This document shows, piece by piece, positions 32,017-40,008 of a DNA stretch of 64,000 nucleotides; within the stretch, counting starts at the first letter, position 1, and each line of letters opens with the position of its first letter. The notes below the pieces were generated by a model. The model saw only the letters and a program-made list of their open reading frames with translations. It was not told the origin of the DNA and made no database searches. This DNA is from a virus. The DNA is taken from the IMG/VR virus record IMGVR_UViG_3300025298_000103, positions 1 through 64,000 of that record. One strand, 5' to 3'. Made by a program: the position numbers and the translations under genes.

Positions 32017-32913
32017 TTAAGCTTCAGTGATGAAAAGGCGGTGAAGTTCTCCATCCTTAAATACAGGCTTTGCCCGTACTTTAAGTGGAGCATGACTGTC
32101 CAAAGCACGTGTATAGGGGTTGTTGGGGAGTGACAAGCCAACATCGCTGATTTTTCCGTGGTGCGTTCCGCCGATTCCTTCGATCTCCAGCCGGCAGGCG
32201 CCGCTGTCAACGCTCAAGGAAAATATCCGATTGATCTGATAGTCGGCTGCCTCTCCTACTACGATTTCTCCATCGGATCGGATGGCCAATGCTTCCGGCT
32301 CAGAGATTAGGACCGGGTAGGGAGAGTCGGAAAATTGCGTTATCTGATCACAGCTCTTTCCGACCGGGGCGAGAGCTGCTCGCATTGGTGACTTCGAAGC
32401 CTCAATCAATCCAGGCATCGAAGAGATCATTTTGTCCATCAGGCTCGCAAGATTGTCATTCGATTTCACGAGGCCGTTGGTGAGGAGAGTCTTCAGTTCC
32501 GCTGAAGATTTTGCTTCTTCCCTGATTACCTCAACTAACTCTTTCACATCTGATTTTCCCGACAAAGCATCCTTTAGGTGACCCATAACCTTAGCTACCA
32601 GCCAGTCAAATGCTTTTTTGTAGACGTCGTTGAAGGCGGGGTACTGATGGGTGAGTGCTGTAAGTATAACCAGTGTTGAGTCGAAAGATCCCTCTCTCGG
32701 AGGTGCAGAAAAGCACCGCAGGTCTGATTGTTGCCTTGCTGATAGAACTTCTCCATGCAGGCAATAATGGCTAACAAGCTTGTACAGTCGGCTTGAACCA
32801 TCTACAGACTTCGAGTACTGCCCGGCATCAAGGAGATGACGCTCAGCATCCGCGCCGTCGTATTTGACGTTCATGTGTCCAGCTACGCCGGTCAGGGAGT
32901 CCCATTTGAGCAT
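32017..32913 (-). CDS. Unknown protein in the rex position downstream of cI
   Basis: A 298-residue protein I do not firmly recognise. The N-terminal part (MLKWDSLTGVAGHMNVKYDG, RHLLDAGQYSKSVDG) is followed by a long helical region (residues 80-175) and a beta-rich C-terminal half (GACRLEIEGIGGTHHGKISD, then PLKVRAKPVFKDGELHRLFI). AAGGAAG precedes the ATG. It is last in a three-gene operon led by the CI-like repressor and closed by tandem terminators, the place of rexAB in lambda. It should be on in the lysogen, so superinfection exclusion is the leading hypothesis. Confidence 0.7.
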   Translation of the reverse strand: MLKWDSLTGVAGHMNVKYDGADAERHLLDAGQYSKSVDGSSRLYKLVSHYCLHGEVLSARQQSDLRCFSAPPREGSFDSTLVILTALTHQYPAFNDVYKKAFDWLVAKVMGHLKDALSGKSDVKELVEVIREEAKSSAELKTLLTNGLVKSNDNLASLMDKMISSMPGLIEASKSPMRAALAPVGKSCDQITQFSDSPYPVLISEPEALAIRSDGEIVVGEAADYQINRIFSLSVDSGACRLEIEGIGGTHHGKISDVGLSLPNNPYTRALDSHAPLKVRAKPVFKDGELHRLFITEA

Positions 32914-33016
32914 TTATCTTCCTTGAGCCTTGGAGTTATGTTGAGCTACTGCTCCAAAATCAGCGCGAATACATCGCCCGCCAAATGTGAGGTCTACAAT
33001 TCCTGGTCGCCTCTCC

Positions 33017-33226
33017 TTAATGGAGAGTCACGACCCTACGGCTTTCACCAATCCTGATCCGATCCAACGCCCGGTTTAGCGAATCCAAGGCATCGAGGAG
33101 GGCTTTCGCCTCAGTCTCCCGCCCATCACCCCAAAGCCGCTCAGCCATTTTGTTGAGGGCCTGGATGGATCGCTCGATATCAGCAGCAGTTGCTGCCTTG
33201 GCATCCGCCGGTTGTTTCTTTGTCAT
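33017..33226 (-). CDS. Small helical protein co-transcribed with cI
   Basis: A 69-residue protein (MTKKQPADAKAATAADIERS, then LNKMAERLWGDGRETEAKAL) starting six bases after the cI stop. Entirely helical and charged. Co-expression with the repressor implies a role in the lysogen; function unknown. Confidence 0.7.
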   Translation of the reverse strand: MTKKQPADAKAATAADIERSIQALNKMAERLWGDGRETEAKALLDALDSLNRALDRIRIGESRRVVTLH

Positions 33227-33232
33227 TCAGAG

Positions 33233-34150
33233 TCAAAGCTTCCGAGCATTCCAGACCAGCAGCACCTTGGCGTGGATGATCACATCGCCAATCGGGACGA
33301 CTCGGTCCTTGTGCTTCGGGTTATCCGAGATCATTTCGAAATGGTCGGCGTCGTGCACCTGGAGCCGCTTGATGTACAGCAGGTCGTGCCAGGTAATAAC
33401 GTACACGCCGTCACCAGCAAACTCATTGATGCCTCGATCAACGATGACAGGGTCCTTGTCGTTGATCGTGCCCTCCATGCTCTGGCCCCAGCCGGTAATC
33501 ATCGCAAGGCTGGCCGCGGTCGAGTACTGGATGCCTTTGTCGCGCAGCACATCCTCGCTTATCACAACGTTCCTGATCGCTTCGGAGTAGTCGGCGGGCA
33601 CCTGGCCATGGCCCATGGCGCCGCGGATGTCGTATTGCGGGATAGAGATATCGCCTGGCTGCAGGCGGCGTCCAGAAAAGTCAGCCTCAATGACATTGTT
33701 TGCCACATCAGCTTGCATTGTGTTCATGACGGCCATGGCTAGCTTTTCTTGGGCTGCCCCATCAAGCCCCTTGCCAGCATGCCTCCGAATCATCTCCAGC
33801 ACTTTCTGGGCTGCCCCTGAATCCTTCGTCGCCCCTTCCTGTTTCGTCTCGCTTGCATCGGTGAGAGTTGTCCCACCGACATTGCTCGTCAAACCACTGA
33901 TCTCAGCCGCTAAGCGCTTGCTGAATTTTTCGATAGGAACGTCGAGCAGGCGAGATAGCACCACTGCGAATTTTGCATTAAGTGGATTTGTGCCGTTCAG
34001 GTACATAGCCACCGCGGCAGCAGATATATCAGCCGCCTCAGCAAGGCTTGCTTGTGTGAGCCCAAGAGCGTTTTTTTTCGACACGAAAATCGCCTTTGCG
34101 GCGTCGCACTCAGCTTTCAGCTCTGGGGAAAGTTCTTTCTTTTTGCTCAT
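33233..34150 (-). CDS. CI-like repressor (HTH plus S24 peptidase domain)
   Basis: A 305-residue repressor. The helix-turn-helix is at about residues 28-60 (NALGLTQASLAEAADISAAA). A linker follows, then a LexA/CI-type C-terminal domain with the catalytic Ser in TGWGQSMEGTINDKDPVIVD and Lys in YVITWHDLLYIKRLQVHD. A possible autocleavage segment is YDIRGAMGHG. It is divergent from the Cro-like gene across a region with three copies of a TAACCGSCGGTTA-type operator. It should repress pL and pR, maintain lysogeny, and be inactivated by RecA during the SOS response. Confidence 0.93.
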   Translation of the reverse strand: MSKKKELSPELKAECDAAKAIFVSKKNALGLTQASLAEAADISAAAVAMYLNGTNPLNAKFAVVLSRLLDVPIEKFSKRLAAEISGLTSNVGGTTLTDASETKQEGATKDSGAAQKVLEMIRRHAGKGLDGAAQEKLAMAVMNTMQADVANNVIEADFSGRRLQPGDISIPQYDIRGAMGHGQVPADYSEAIRNVVISEDVLRDKGIQYSTAASLAMITGWGQSMEGTINDKDPVIVDRGINEFAGDGVYVITWHDLLYIKRLQVHDADHFEMISDNPKHKDRVVPIGDVIIHAKVLLVWNARKL

Positions 34151-34159
34151 CAGCAGAAT

Positions 34160-34226
34160 TTAACCGTTGGTTAATTCAATTGCGGCAACCGGCGGTATTG
34201 CCACAAAACTAACCGGCGGTTAATAT
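34160..34226 (+). promoter_or_regulatory. pR-like promoter and right operator region
   Basis: TTGCCA (34198-34203), a 17-base spacer and TAATAT (34221-34226) form a strong rightward promoter for the Cro-like gene. Operators lie at 34161-34174 (TAACCGTTGGTTAA), 34187-34196 (AACCGGCGGT) and 34210-34222 (TAACCGGCGGTTA), the last inside the spacer. The 13-bp palindrome matches the pL operators. Transcription of cI would run leftward from the same region. Confidence 0.85.
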
Positions 34227-34256
34227 TTGGGTGTATACCGCTTTCGAGGCAACGAA

Positions 34257-34463
34257 ATGAAGAAGACGCCACTACCAGAATTGGTCGAGCGAATTGGTCA
34301 GTCCGCTGTCGCCAAGGGTCTTGGCGTCAGCGCTCCGGCCATTGCGAAAGCTCTGAAGACCGAACGACACATTCAGGTCACGGAGCATGAGAACGGGACG
34401 TTGACCGCCGAAGAAATTCGGCCTTTTCCGTGCCAGGTTGCAACCCAAAAAACAGCGGCCTGA
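34257..34463 (+). CDS. Cro-like repressor
   Basis: A 68-residue DNA-binding protein (MKKTPLPELVERIGQSAVAK, GLGVSAPAIAKALKTERHI) with a helix-turn-helix similar to lambdoid Cro. The ATG at 34257 is preferred (GAGGCAAC upstream); a longer form would begin in the operator region. It is the first rightward early gene, directly under pR. Confidence 0.82.
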   Translation: MKKTPLPELVERIGQSAVAKGLGVSAPAIAKALKTERHIQVTEHENGTLTAEEIRPFPCQVATQKTAA

Positions 34464-34530
34464 ACCGTCAAACAAATGATCGCCCACCACCAAGGCAGGG
34501 CGCCACGGAAACAGAAGTGAGGTTTTACGA

Positions 34531-34953
34531 ATGGAAGATTTTCTGCGGTCCTGCCAAAGCGCCGTGCTGGACAACGAGGCCAAGGCCCTGGCGGCAAAGA
34601 TGGGTGTTCCCCACGTCAGCCTGCTGCAGCGCGCCAATCCGGATAACGACGCCCACCACCTGACGGTTGAGCACCTGTTCGGGATTTTGCTGCACACCGG
34701 CGATATGCGCCCGCTCGCAGCCCTGGCCAATGATTTTGGTTTTGACCTGGTAGCGCGAATTCCCCCTAAACCCCAGGCCCTGACCAAGTCTCTGATCAAT
34801 GTAGGCAAGGAAGTGGCTGACCTGACGATCGCGGTACACGAAGCCCTGGGCGACAACCACGTCAGTGCTTTCGAGAAATCCCTGATACGCCAAGAGATCG
34901 ACCATGTCCGCCACAGCCTCGACGTGATGGATGCGTCGGTAAAGGCCGCTTGA
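34531..34953 (+). CDS. Phage regulatory CII-like protein
   Basis: A 140-residue protein of the phage CII/YmfL-like regulatory family: MEDFLRSCQSAVLDNEAKAL, LTVEHLFGILLHTGDMRPLA, GKEVADLTIAVHEAL, SLIRQEIDHVRHSLDVM. It lies between the Cro-like gene and the replication initiator, the cII position in lambda. DNA binding and control of lysogenic choice are inferred; it is mostly helical and lacks the exact lambda CII sequence. Confidence 0.75.
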   Translation: MEDFLRSCQSAVLDNEAKALAAKMGVPHVSLLQRANPDNDAHHLTVEHLFGILLHTGDMRPLAALANDFGFDLVARIPPKPQALTKSLINVGKEVADLTIAVHEALGDNHVSAFEKSLIRQEIDHVRHSLDVMDASVKAA

Positions 34954-34954
34954 A

Positions 34955-35929
34955 ATGCAATTCACCATCACAATCAATCAGGTGAAAGCGCTCGAGTGGG
35001 GGCTGAATTCTCAGCAGGCCCTGCTGTTCGCCTTCATCTACGGCTGTCCGAGCTGGACCAAGCCGGTTAAGACCGACGATGGAATCTTCTTCGCGCTGAG
35101 CAAGGCCAAGATCGTCGAGGAACTGCCGCTTCTCACCGACAAGCCAGACACTGCCTATCGCATGCTGAAGGTCCTGGATGAGGTAGGTTTAATCGAGCTT
35201 TCCAGCACTTCCAATATCACGCTTTTCCGGCTGACCGAAAAGGCCATCGAGTGGAACCAGAAGCTTGATGGGTCGGAAAAATATCCGACCCCAATAGAAA
35301 ACAAAGGTCGGAAAAAAATCCGATCTACCTCGGAAAAATCTCCGAGCAAGGTCGGAAAAAAATCCGGGCTAGGGTCGGAAAAAAATCCGACAAATCAGGA
35401 TACCAATCATCAGGATACCAATCAGGGTACAAGTCAGGACTTGCAGAACGGTCCGGGCAAGCCCGCACCGTCCGGTGGCTTGGTGGTTCTGGATCGCCTC
35501 GAAACGCCGCGGGTAGAAATTCCGGCCGACATGCCAGGCCCAAAGGACCCATCCTGCAAAACCTTCAAGGTTTGGGCGAATTACGCCATGGCCTACCGCA
35601 AGCGCTACAGCACATGGCCTGTGTGGAACGCCAAGGTCGGCAAGCAGATGACCCAGCTTGTGGATCGCCTCGGCGCCGATGTTGCTCACCACGTCGCCGC
35701 TCATTTCCTGAAAACCAGTGACGCTTCCATTCTCCGCAAGTGCCACAGCCTCAACGAGCTGCTGGCCAACGCCGAGAGTTACCACACCCAGTGGATTACT
35801 GGTCAGCGCATCAACGGGACAACTGCCCGCCAGATGGAGCGTACCGAAGCGAACCTCTCCGCAGCAGAGCAGGCCGCCCAGATGGTTCTGGCCAAGCGCC
35901 AAGCAGGTGACCGCAATGAATACCTCTGA
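34955..35929 (+). CDS. Replication initiator, O-like, containing the phage origin
   Basis: A 324-residue protein with an N-terminal winged-helix DNA-binding domain (KALEWGLNSQQALLFAFIYG, then YRMLKVLDEVGLIELSSTSN). A repetitive linker follows (residues 106-165), with a C-terminal domain (FKVWANYAMAYRKRYSTWPV) that probably binds the helicase loader. The linker is encoded by five 18-bp iterons at 35272-35391 plus a short NQDTN repeat. An origin within the initiator gene is the lambda O/ori arrangement. It overlaps the next gene by 14 bases. Confidence 0.85.
   Translation: MQFTITINQVKALEWGLNSQQALLFAFIYGCPSWTKPVKTDDGIFFALSKAKIVEELPLLTDKPDTAYRMLKVLDEVGLIELSSTSNITLFRLTEKAIEWNQKLDGSEKYPTPIENKGRKKIRSTSEKSPSKVGKKSGLGSEKNPTNQDTNHQDTNQGTSQDLQNGPGKPAPSGGLVVLDRLETPRVEIPADMPGPKDPSCKTFKVWANYAMAYRKRYSTWPVWNAKVGKQMTQLVDRLGADVAHHVAAHFLKTSDASILRKCHSLNELLANAESYHTQWITGQRINGTTARQMERTEANLSAAEQAAQMVLAKRQAGDRNEYL
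35272..35391 (+). repeat. Five iterons: phage replication origin
   Basis: Copies at 35272, 35307, 35329, 35351 and 35374 read GTCGGAAAAAAATCCGAC with small changes; each is an imperfect 18-bp palindrome. The last four are spaced 22, 22 and 23 bases, two helical turns, so bound initiators face the same side. The central A runs give bendable, easily opened DNA. Two copies of TCAGGATACCAA follow at 35396 and 35410. Confidence 0.85.
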
Positions 35930-36710
35930 AATGAACGATCAGCAGGTAGCCGGGCTGGCGTCCGCGATTTGCGCCACTGCCGAGGCCATGGGGCAGGAAA
36001 TGAACCCTGGAACTGCGGCGATGATGGCGGAGGACCTGTGCGCGTACCCGGTACCCATCGTCAAGGCCGCACTGAAGGCCTGTCGCTTCGAGGTGAAGGG
36101 CAAGCTCGCCATGGCGGACATCCTGTCGCGCGTGCAACTCAAGGATGGCCGCCCAGGGAAAGATGAGGCCTGGTCGATCGCGCTGCTCGCTAGTGACGAG
36201 ATCGAAACCGTAGTGATGACGGCCGAGATCCAGCAGGCCATGACCGCTGCTGCTCCGATCCTGCGGCTTGGTGACAAGGTGGGCGCACGTATGGCGTTCA
36301 ACAGCGCCTACGACCGCTTGGTGGCAACGGCTCGGGCAGAAGCCATTCCAACTGCCTGGAGCGTCTCCCTTGGATTCGACCCAGGGCGCCGGGTCATCGC
36401 CATAGAGTCAGCGGTCCGGATGCAGCTGATCACTCAGCAGTCCGCCACCCAGTACTTGGCAGATCTCAGCATCGCCCCAATCACCGCCGACGGCCAGGCC
36501 ATTGCTGGGCTGCTCACCGGATCCCCAGCGAATCCGTCGCCACATCTTCGCGAAAGGCTCGCCGAAGTCCGCCAGATCGTGGATGCGGCAAAAGCACGCA
36601 ATGACCGTCAGCGGCTGAAGAAGGCCCAGGCTGATCGTGTCGACACTTATCTGCGCAAGCGCAAGGCTCGCGAGGCCATTGCTGCAGTGCAGCACAGGGA
36701 GAGTTTCTGA
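35916..36710 (+). CDS. Replication accessory protein (P-like helicase-loader position)
   Basis: A 264-residue protein starting MNTSEMNDQQVAGLASAICA, helical throughout, with KLAMADILSRVQLKDGRPGK (DUF-like phage replication segment) and a basic C-terminus (RQRLKKAQADRVDTYLRKRK). It directly follows and overlaps the O-like gene, as P follows O in lambda, so helicase loading or recruitment is the likely role. No ATPase motif is visible. The ATG at 35916 is chosen for normal overlap. Confidence 0.65.
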   Translation: MNTSEMNDQQVAGLASAICATAEAMGQEMNPGTAAMMAEDLCAYPVPIVKAALKACRFEVKGKLAMADILSRVQLKDGRPGKDEAWSIALLASDEIETVVMTAEIQQAMTAAAPILRLGDKVGARMAFNSAYDRLVATARAEAIPTAWSVSLGFDPGRRVIAIESAVRMQLITQQSATQYLADLSIAPITADGQAIAGLLTGSPANPSPHLRERLAEVRQIVDAAKARNDRQRLKKAQADRVDTYLRKRKAREAIAAVQHRESF

Positions 36711-37201
36711 TGAGCGAAATCACGAGAGTTGCAATCGGAATGCCGTTTGAGATGGCGATGAGCAGCGAGTTGTCTCGCCGCCAGTTCCATTCCGTCGCCC
36801 AAGCGTTGTTGGCGGAGCGCGACCAGCTCAATGCCGGCTTCAAAAACTTCCACCGCAGCCTCTGCGAGCGCTTCGGTTACTACCACGACGATATCGACTG
36901 GCAGCGTGACCAGGTTTCGCTGGAAGAGCACATAGCCGCCCAGTTTGGCCACGTCAGCGCGGAGAACAGTTCGCTGCGCAGCCAGATGGAGGCTGTACAG
37001 CGCGGTGCCGGCCAGCTCGCGGAGGAGAACGAGGCGCTGCGCAAGCTTTCGGGCGACACCGGTAATGAGCTGAGAAAGGCTTCCAGCTGGATCTGTCGAG
37101 AAGTTGAAGCCGGAACCCAGTCTGCAACCCATTGGGCAATTCGTCTGCGCGAGAAGGCTGACCTGATCGACGCCGCTATGGGCAAGGGAGAGCGGTCATG
37201 A
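36710..37201 (+). CDS. Coiled-coil phage protein
   Basis: A 163-residue protein with a folded N-terminal half (MPFEMAMSSELSRRQFHSVA, then FGYYHDDIDWQRDQVSLEEH) and a coiled-coil (AENSSLRSQMEAVQRGAGQL AE). It overlaps its neighbours by 1 and 4 bases within the nin-like block. No known function. Confidence 0.68.
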   Translation: MSEITRVAIGMPFEMAMSSELSRRQFHSVAQALLAERDQLNAGFKNFHRSLCERFGYYHDDIDWQRDQVSLEEHIAAQFGHVSAENSSLRSQMEAVQRGAGQLAEENEALRKLSGDTGNELRKASSWICREVEAGTQSATHWAIRLREKADLIDAAMGKGERS

Positions 37202-37521
37202 CTCAGCTCACCGAAGTCGAAAAGTGGATCAAGCGCAACAACCGAAAAAAGCCAAAGCTGGTCCGCTCTGAAGGGATTAATCACTACATCGTGTACTTCG
37301 ACAAGGGCAAAGCTCGGGTCGGAATCGTGCAGGACGGCATGTACAGCCGCTACGGGATCATGTGCTACGGCGCCATGCCCAACACTGACCCTTTCTACTG
37401 CTGGCAGGCCCAGCCCGGCGCATGCGGCGAGAGCGATGTGAAGGTGATGGTCGATTATCTCAATGGAGTGAGCGAACTGCCTGACTTCGACTTTGCGTCG
37501 ATCAAGGGGGTTCGGCCATGA
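37198..37521 (+). CDS. Hypothetical nin-region protein (107 aa)
   Basis: MTQLTEVEKWIKRNNRKKPK begins a 107-residue protein with a basic start and compact alpha/beta middle (HYIVYFDKGKARVGIVQDGM). ATGA overlaps at both ends place it firmly in the operon. No motif identifies a function. Confidence 0.7.
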   Translation: MTQLTEVEKWIKRNNRKKPKLVRSEGINHYIVYFDKGKARVGIVQDGMYSRYGIMCYGAMPNTDPFYCWQAQPGACGESDVKVMVDYLNGVSELPDFDFASIKGVRP

Positions 37522-37988
37522 CCGACAAGATCAGCGTCAACTGCCCGGCCAAGCTCTCCGAGGCCATCACCAGGCTCAGCGCGATGTTCCGCGACAAGAA
37601 GTTCGTCGTGGTGTCCCTACGGCCCGGGAAGGACCGCACACTCGACCAGAACCGGCTGTGGTTCGCGATGTACAAGCGCATCTCCGAGATGACCCAGATC
37701 GGCGATGCCGCCGACGCCCGCCAGTACTGCAAGTTGCACATTGGCGTGCAGATCCTGCTGAACGAGGACGCCGGGTTCCAGGCCGAGTGGTACCGGGTGA
37801 TGCGTCACCTGCCGTACGAAACGAAGCTGTCGATGATGGGCGGCTGCAAGCTGTTTGGCCCGGACGGGTTCCCAGTGACAAGCCTGTTCAATCGCGCCCA
37901 GGGCGTGGCGTACACCGACCGCATCGTCGCGCGCTTTGCTCCCCAGGGCGTGTACTTCGACGATCTGCTGAGCCAGGAGGCCGCATGA
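37518..37988 (+). CDS. ninB: NinB-like recombination protein
   Basis: A 156-residue protein of the lambda NinB (Orf) family, which binds single-stranded DNA and assists recombination mediator functions. Matching stretches are KFVVVSLRPGKDRTLDQNRL and WFAMYKRISEM, with the conserved DQN. It directly precedes the NinG-like gene, as in lambdoid nin regions. Confidence 0.88.
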   Translation: MTDKISVNCPAKLSEAITRLSAMFRDKKFVVVSLRPGKDRTLDQNRLWFAMYKRISEMTQIGDAADARQYCKLHIGVQILLNEDAGFQAEWYRVMRHLPYETKLSMMGGCKLFGPDGFPVTSLFNRAQGVAYTDRIVARFAPQGVYFDDLLSQEAA

Positions 37989-38587
37989 CGATCGAACGCA
38001 AGCAGCCGAAGCCGAAGAAATGCCGCGTCGCTACATGCAGGGCCTCATTCGTCCCTTCACGCCTGGGCCAGGCCGTATGCAGCCCGGCTTGCGCAATCAT
38101 CGATGCGCCACGCAACCAGGAGAAGGCGCGCAAGTCGCTGGCCCAGGTCGAGCGCCGAGAGATCAAAGTCCGCAAGGAGAAGCTGAAGAGCAGGGCGGAT
38201 CACTTGCGTGAAGCCCAGGCCGCGGTGAACGAGTACGTCCGCCTGCGTGATGCGCACCTGCCGTGCATTAGCTGTGACTCGATGCCGAACGACAGAGACC
38301 TCATGACCGGAAGCCGCTGGGATGCCGGCCACTACCGTTCTGTTGGCGCCTGCCCGGAGCTGCGCTTCGAGCTGCTGAACATCCACCGCCAGTGCGTGAA
38401 GTGCAATCGCAACCTGTCCGGCAATGCGGTCGAGTACCGGATCCGGTTGGTGCGGCGCATCGGCGCTGAGCTGGTTGCATGGATCGAAGGGCCTCATCAG
38501 GCCCGCAAGTACACCATTGAAGAGATCAAGGCCATCAAGGCCGAGTACAGAGCCAAGATCAAGGAATTGAAGGGGGAAGCGGCATGA
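37985..38587 (+). CDS. ninG: NinG (Rap)-like recombination nuclease
   Basis: A 200-residue NinG/Rap family protein, a Holliday-junction/branched-DNA endonuclease. The N-terminal zinc-binding motif has CRVATCRASF then QAVCSPACA. A second cysteine cluster reads LPCISCDSMP, DAGHYRSVGACPELRF, HRQCVKCNRNLSG. Starts ATG at 37985 overlapping ninB by 4 bases. It acts with NinB in phage recombination. Confidence 0.92.
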   Translation: MTIERKQPKPKKCRVATCRASFVPSRLGQAVCSPACAIIDAPRNQEKARKSLAQVERREIKVRKEKLKSRADHLREAQAAVNEYVRLRDAHLPCISCDSMPNDRDLMTGSRWDAGHYRSVGACPELRFELLNIHRQCVKCNRNLSGNAVEYRIRLVRRIGAELVAWIEGPHQARKYTIEEIKAIKAEYRAKIKELKGEAA

Positions 38588-39255
38588 TCTATCACAACGT
38601 GATTTCCGCGGTCGTGCGCGCCCTGGCGGCCGAGACCATCAACAGCGCCGGTGGTTGCGACTTCGAGCCAAAGGTGCAGACCAGCAAGCTGAAAGGCGAG
38701 ATCACCGGCAAGGACGCCGCGCTGCTGATCGACTGCATGGTGCACAAGGTGTTGCACGCCCAGCTGTCACCGCGGCACTGGAATGCGCTGACCGCCAAAT
38801 ACAGCACGCATAAGGGGCGCAAAGTCGAATCGATTGGCCGCCTGATCGCGGTACTGGTGAGCCCGGCGCCAATGCTGTTCACGCAGAAGGCTGTGACCGT
38901 GTGGGCCATACCGCAGGTGAAAGGGATGCGTCGCGAGGCTGTAAAGGCTGCGGCGCCTGTGCGTCGTGACGATGAAGAAAAGTGGGGATGGCGCAACGAT
39001 GCGGCGCAGTTGGCAGTGGCCCGAGCAAATCAGCACTCGCAGCAGAAGGCGGAGACGAGATCGAGCGACATGATCGTCCTGGCCGACTCGAACTACGACA
39101 TGAATACCTGGGACAACCAGGGACTGACAGAGCGCACGTATCGTCGCTGGAACCAGGCGATCAAAGGTGCCTTGGAGAAGCTGGTAGACGAAGCTCTGGT
39201 AGAGGCTCAATCGCTTTTGGAGGACGCTGAGGTTCTGCCCAGCGAGGTGGCTTGA
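38584..39255 (+). CDS. Candidate late regulator (antitermination Q position)
   Basis: A 223-residue protein at the end of the nin block, where lambda has Q. The N-terminal part (MIYHNVISAVVRALAAETIN, then DAALLIDCMVHKVLHAQLSP, RHWNALTAKYSTH) and the helix LTERTYRRWNQAIKGALEKL resemble phage antitermination/late regulators seen in Pseudomonas phages. A terminator (39347) and a second terminator in the presumed late leader (39885) follow, which such a protein would have to overcome. Assignment rests mainly on position. Confidence 0.6.
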   Translation: MIYHNVISAVVRALAAETINSAGGCDFEPKVQTSKLKGEITGKDAALLIDCMVHKVLHAQLSPRHWNALTAKYSTHKGRKVESIGRLIAVLVSPAPMLFTQKAVTVWAIPQVKGMRREAVKAAAPVRRDDEEKWGWRNDAAQLAVARANQHSQQKAETRSSDMIVLADSNYDMNTWDNQGLTERTYRRWNQAIKGALEKLVDEALVEAQSLLEDAEVLPSEVA

Positions 39256-39346
39256 AAAGAGCCCCTCAAAAGGGCTTGCAATTGATGTCCGCATGTCCGA
39301 TTATTTCTCCATCCTGTCATTCCTGCGTGTGTAGGACTGACAAACG

Positions 39347-39373
39347 AAACCCGGCCACCGCGCCGGGTTTTTT
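39347..39373 (+). terminator. Terminator after the nin/Q-like block
   Basis: AAACCCGGC pairs with GCCGGGTTT around CACC-type loop sequence, then T residues and ATTGCC. Confidence 0.85.
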
Positions 39374-39439
39374 ATTGCCCAAATGCAGGCGAAAGACCGG
39401 AAAGACCCTCCTGCTCAATCGACGTTCGAGGCTCTACCG

Positions 39440-39679
39440 ATGACGCATATCACCCGCTGCAAAATGACTCTCCGCTCCAAAGGTCCTGTTCAGGGCTCGA
39501 CCGAATCGCTAACCCGCCTGCACTTCGGTGCCGTGTGGTCAGCGAACCCGGCAGAAGAAGACGCGATCTATGGCAAGTACACACCGTACGGCGAGTACGT
39601 CGTGAACGTGGCTGCCGATCGCGCTGAGCATTTCGAAGAAGGTAAGGACTACTACTTCGATATCTCGCCAGCTTTCTGA
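39440..39679 (+). CDS. Small hypothetical protein (79 aa)
   Basis: MTHITRCKMTLRSKGPVQGS begins a 79-residue alpha/beta protein ending EHFEEGKDYYFDISPAF. This family occurs in several Pseudomonas phages just before the lysis region. The start at 39440 is preferred; upstream codons run into the terminator. Function unknown. Confidence 0.7.
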   Translation: MTHITRCKMTLRSKGPVQGSTESLTRLHFGAVWSANPAEEDAIYGKYTPYGEYVVNVAADRAEHFEEGKDYYFDISPAF

Positions 39680-40008
39680 TTTACCTGTAGCCAGAACAGC
39701 CCTCGGGAAGACCTGGACGTCGATAGCCGGATAGTGCGACGTACGGAATCAACACCGGCAGCCCGTGCACCCTGACCTCACATGCTTTCAGGGTGGTGCG
39801 AGGCCTGAGCAGCGAGACCGATGCAGTAGGGTGTCGGCGCAGCGATGGCTACGGCAGACGGCGGGAAAGACCGCGCACCTATTCAGGGCCTCAGCATTCG
39901 CTGGGGCCTTTTTGTTTTGGGCTATGCCCGGGCTAGCGCAGGCCCTTTTTAATCCCCCGTGGGCTCAATTTTTCCAGGTGGCTCGGAGCATGATGGGATG
40001 AAGTGATC
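39680..40008 (+). promoter_or_regulatory. Presumed late leader with structured RNA and terminator
   Basis: No gene is visible in about 330 bases. Two clear hairpins form, ACGTCG/CGACGT (39717-39742) and CACCCTGA/TCAGGGTG (39768-39795). A terminator follows at 39885-39916 (GGCCTCAG/CTGGGGCC with one G-U pair, then T residues). The position between the Q-like gene and the lysis genes matches the lambda pR'-tR' leader, where Q acts. Confidence 0.5.

Noticed and set aside
39285-39443. Short Cys-containing plus-strand frame MSACPIISPSCHSCVC
   Set aside because: It runs through the intrinsic terminator at 39347 and has no convincing ribosome binding site.
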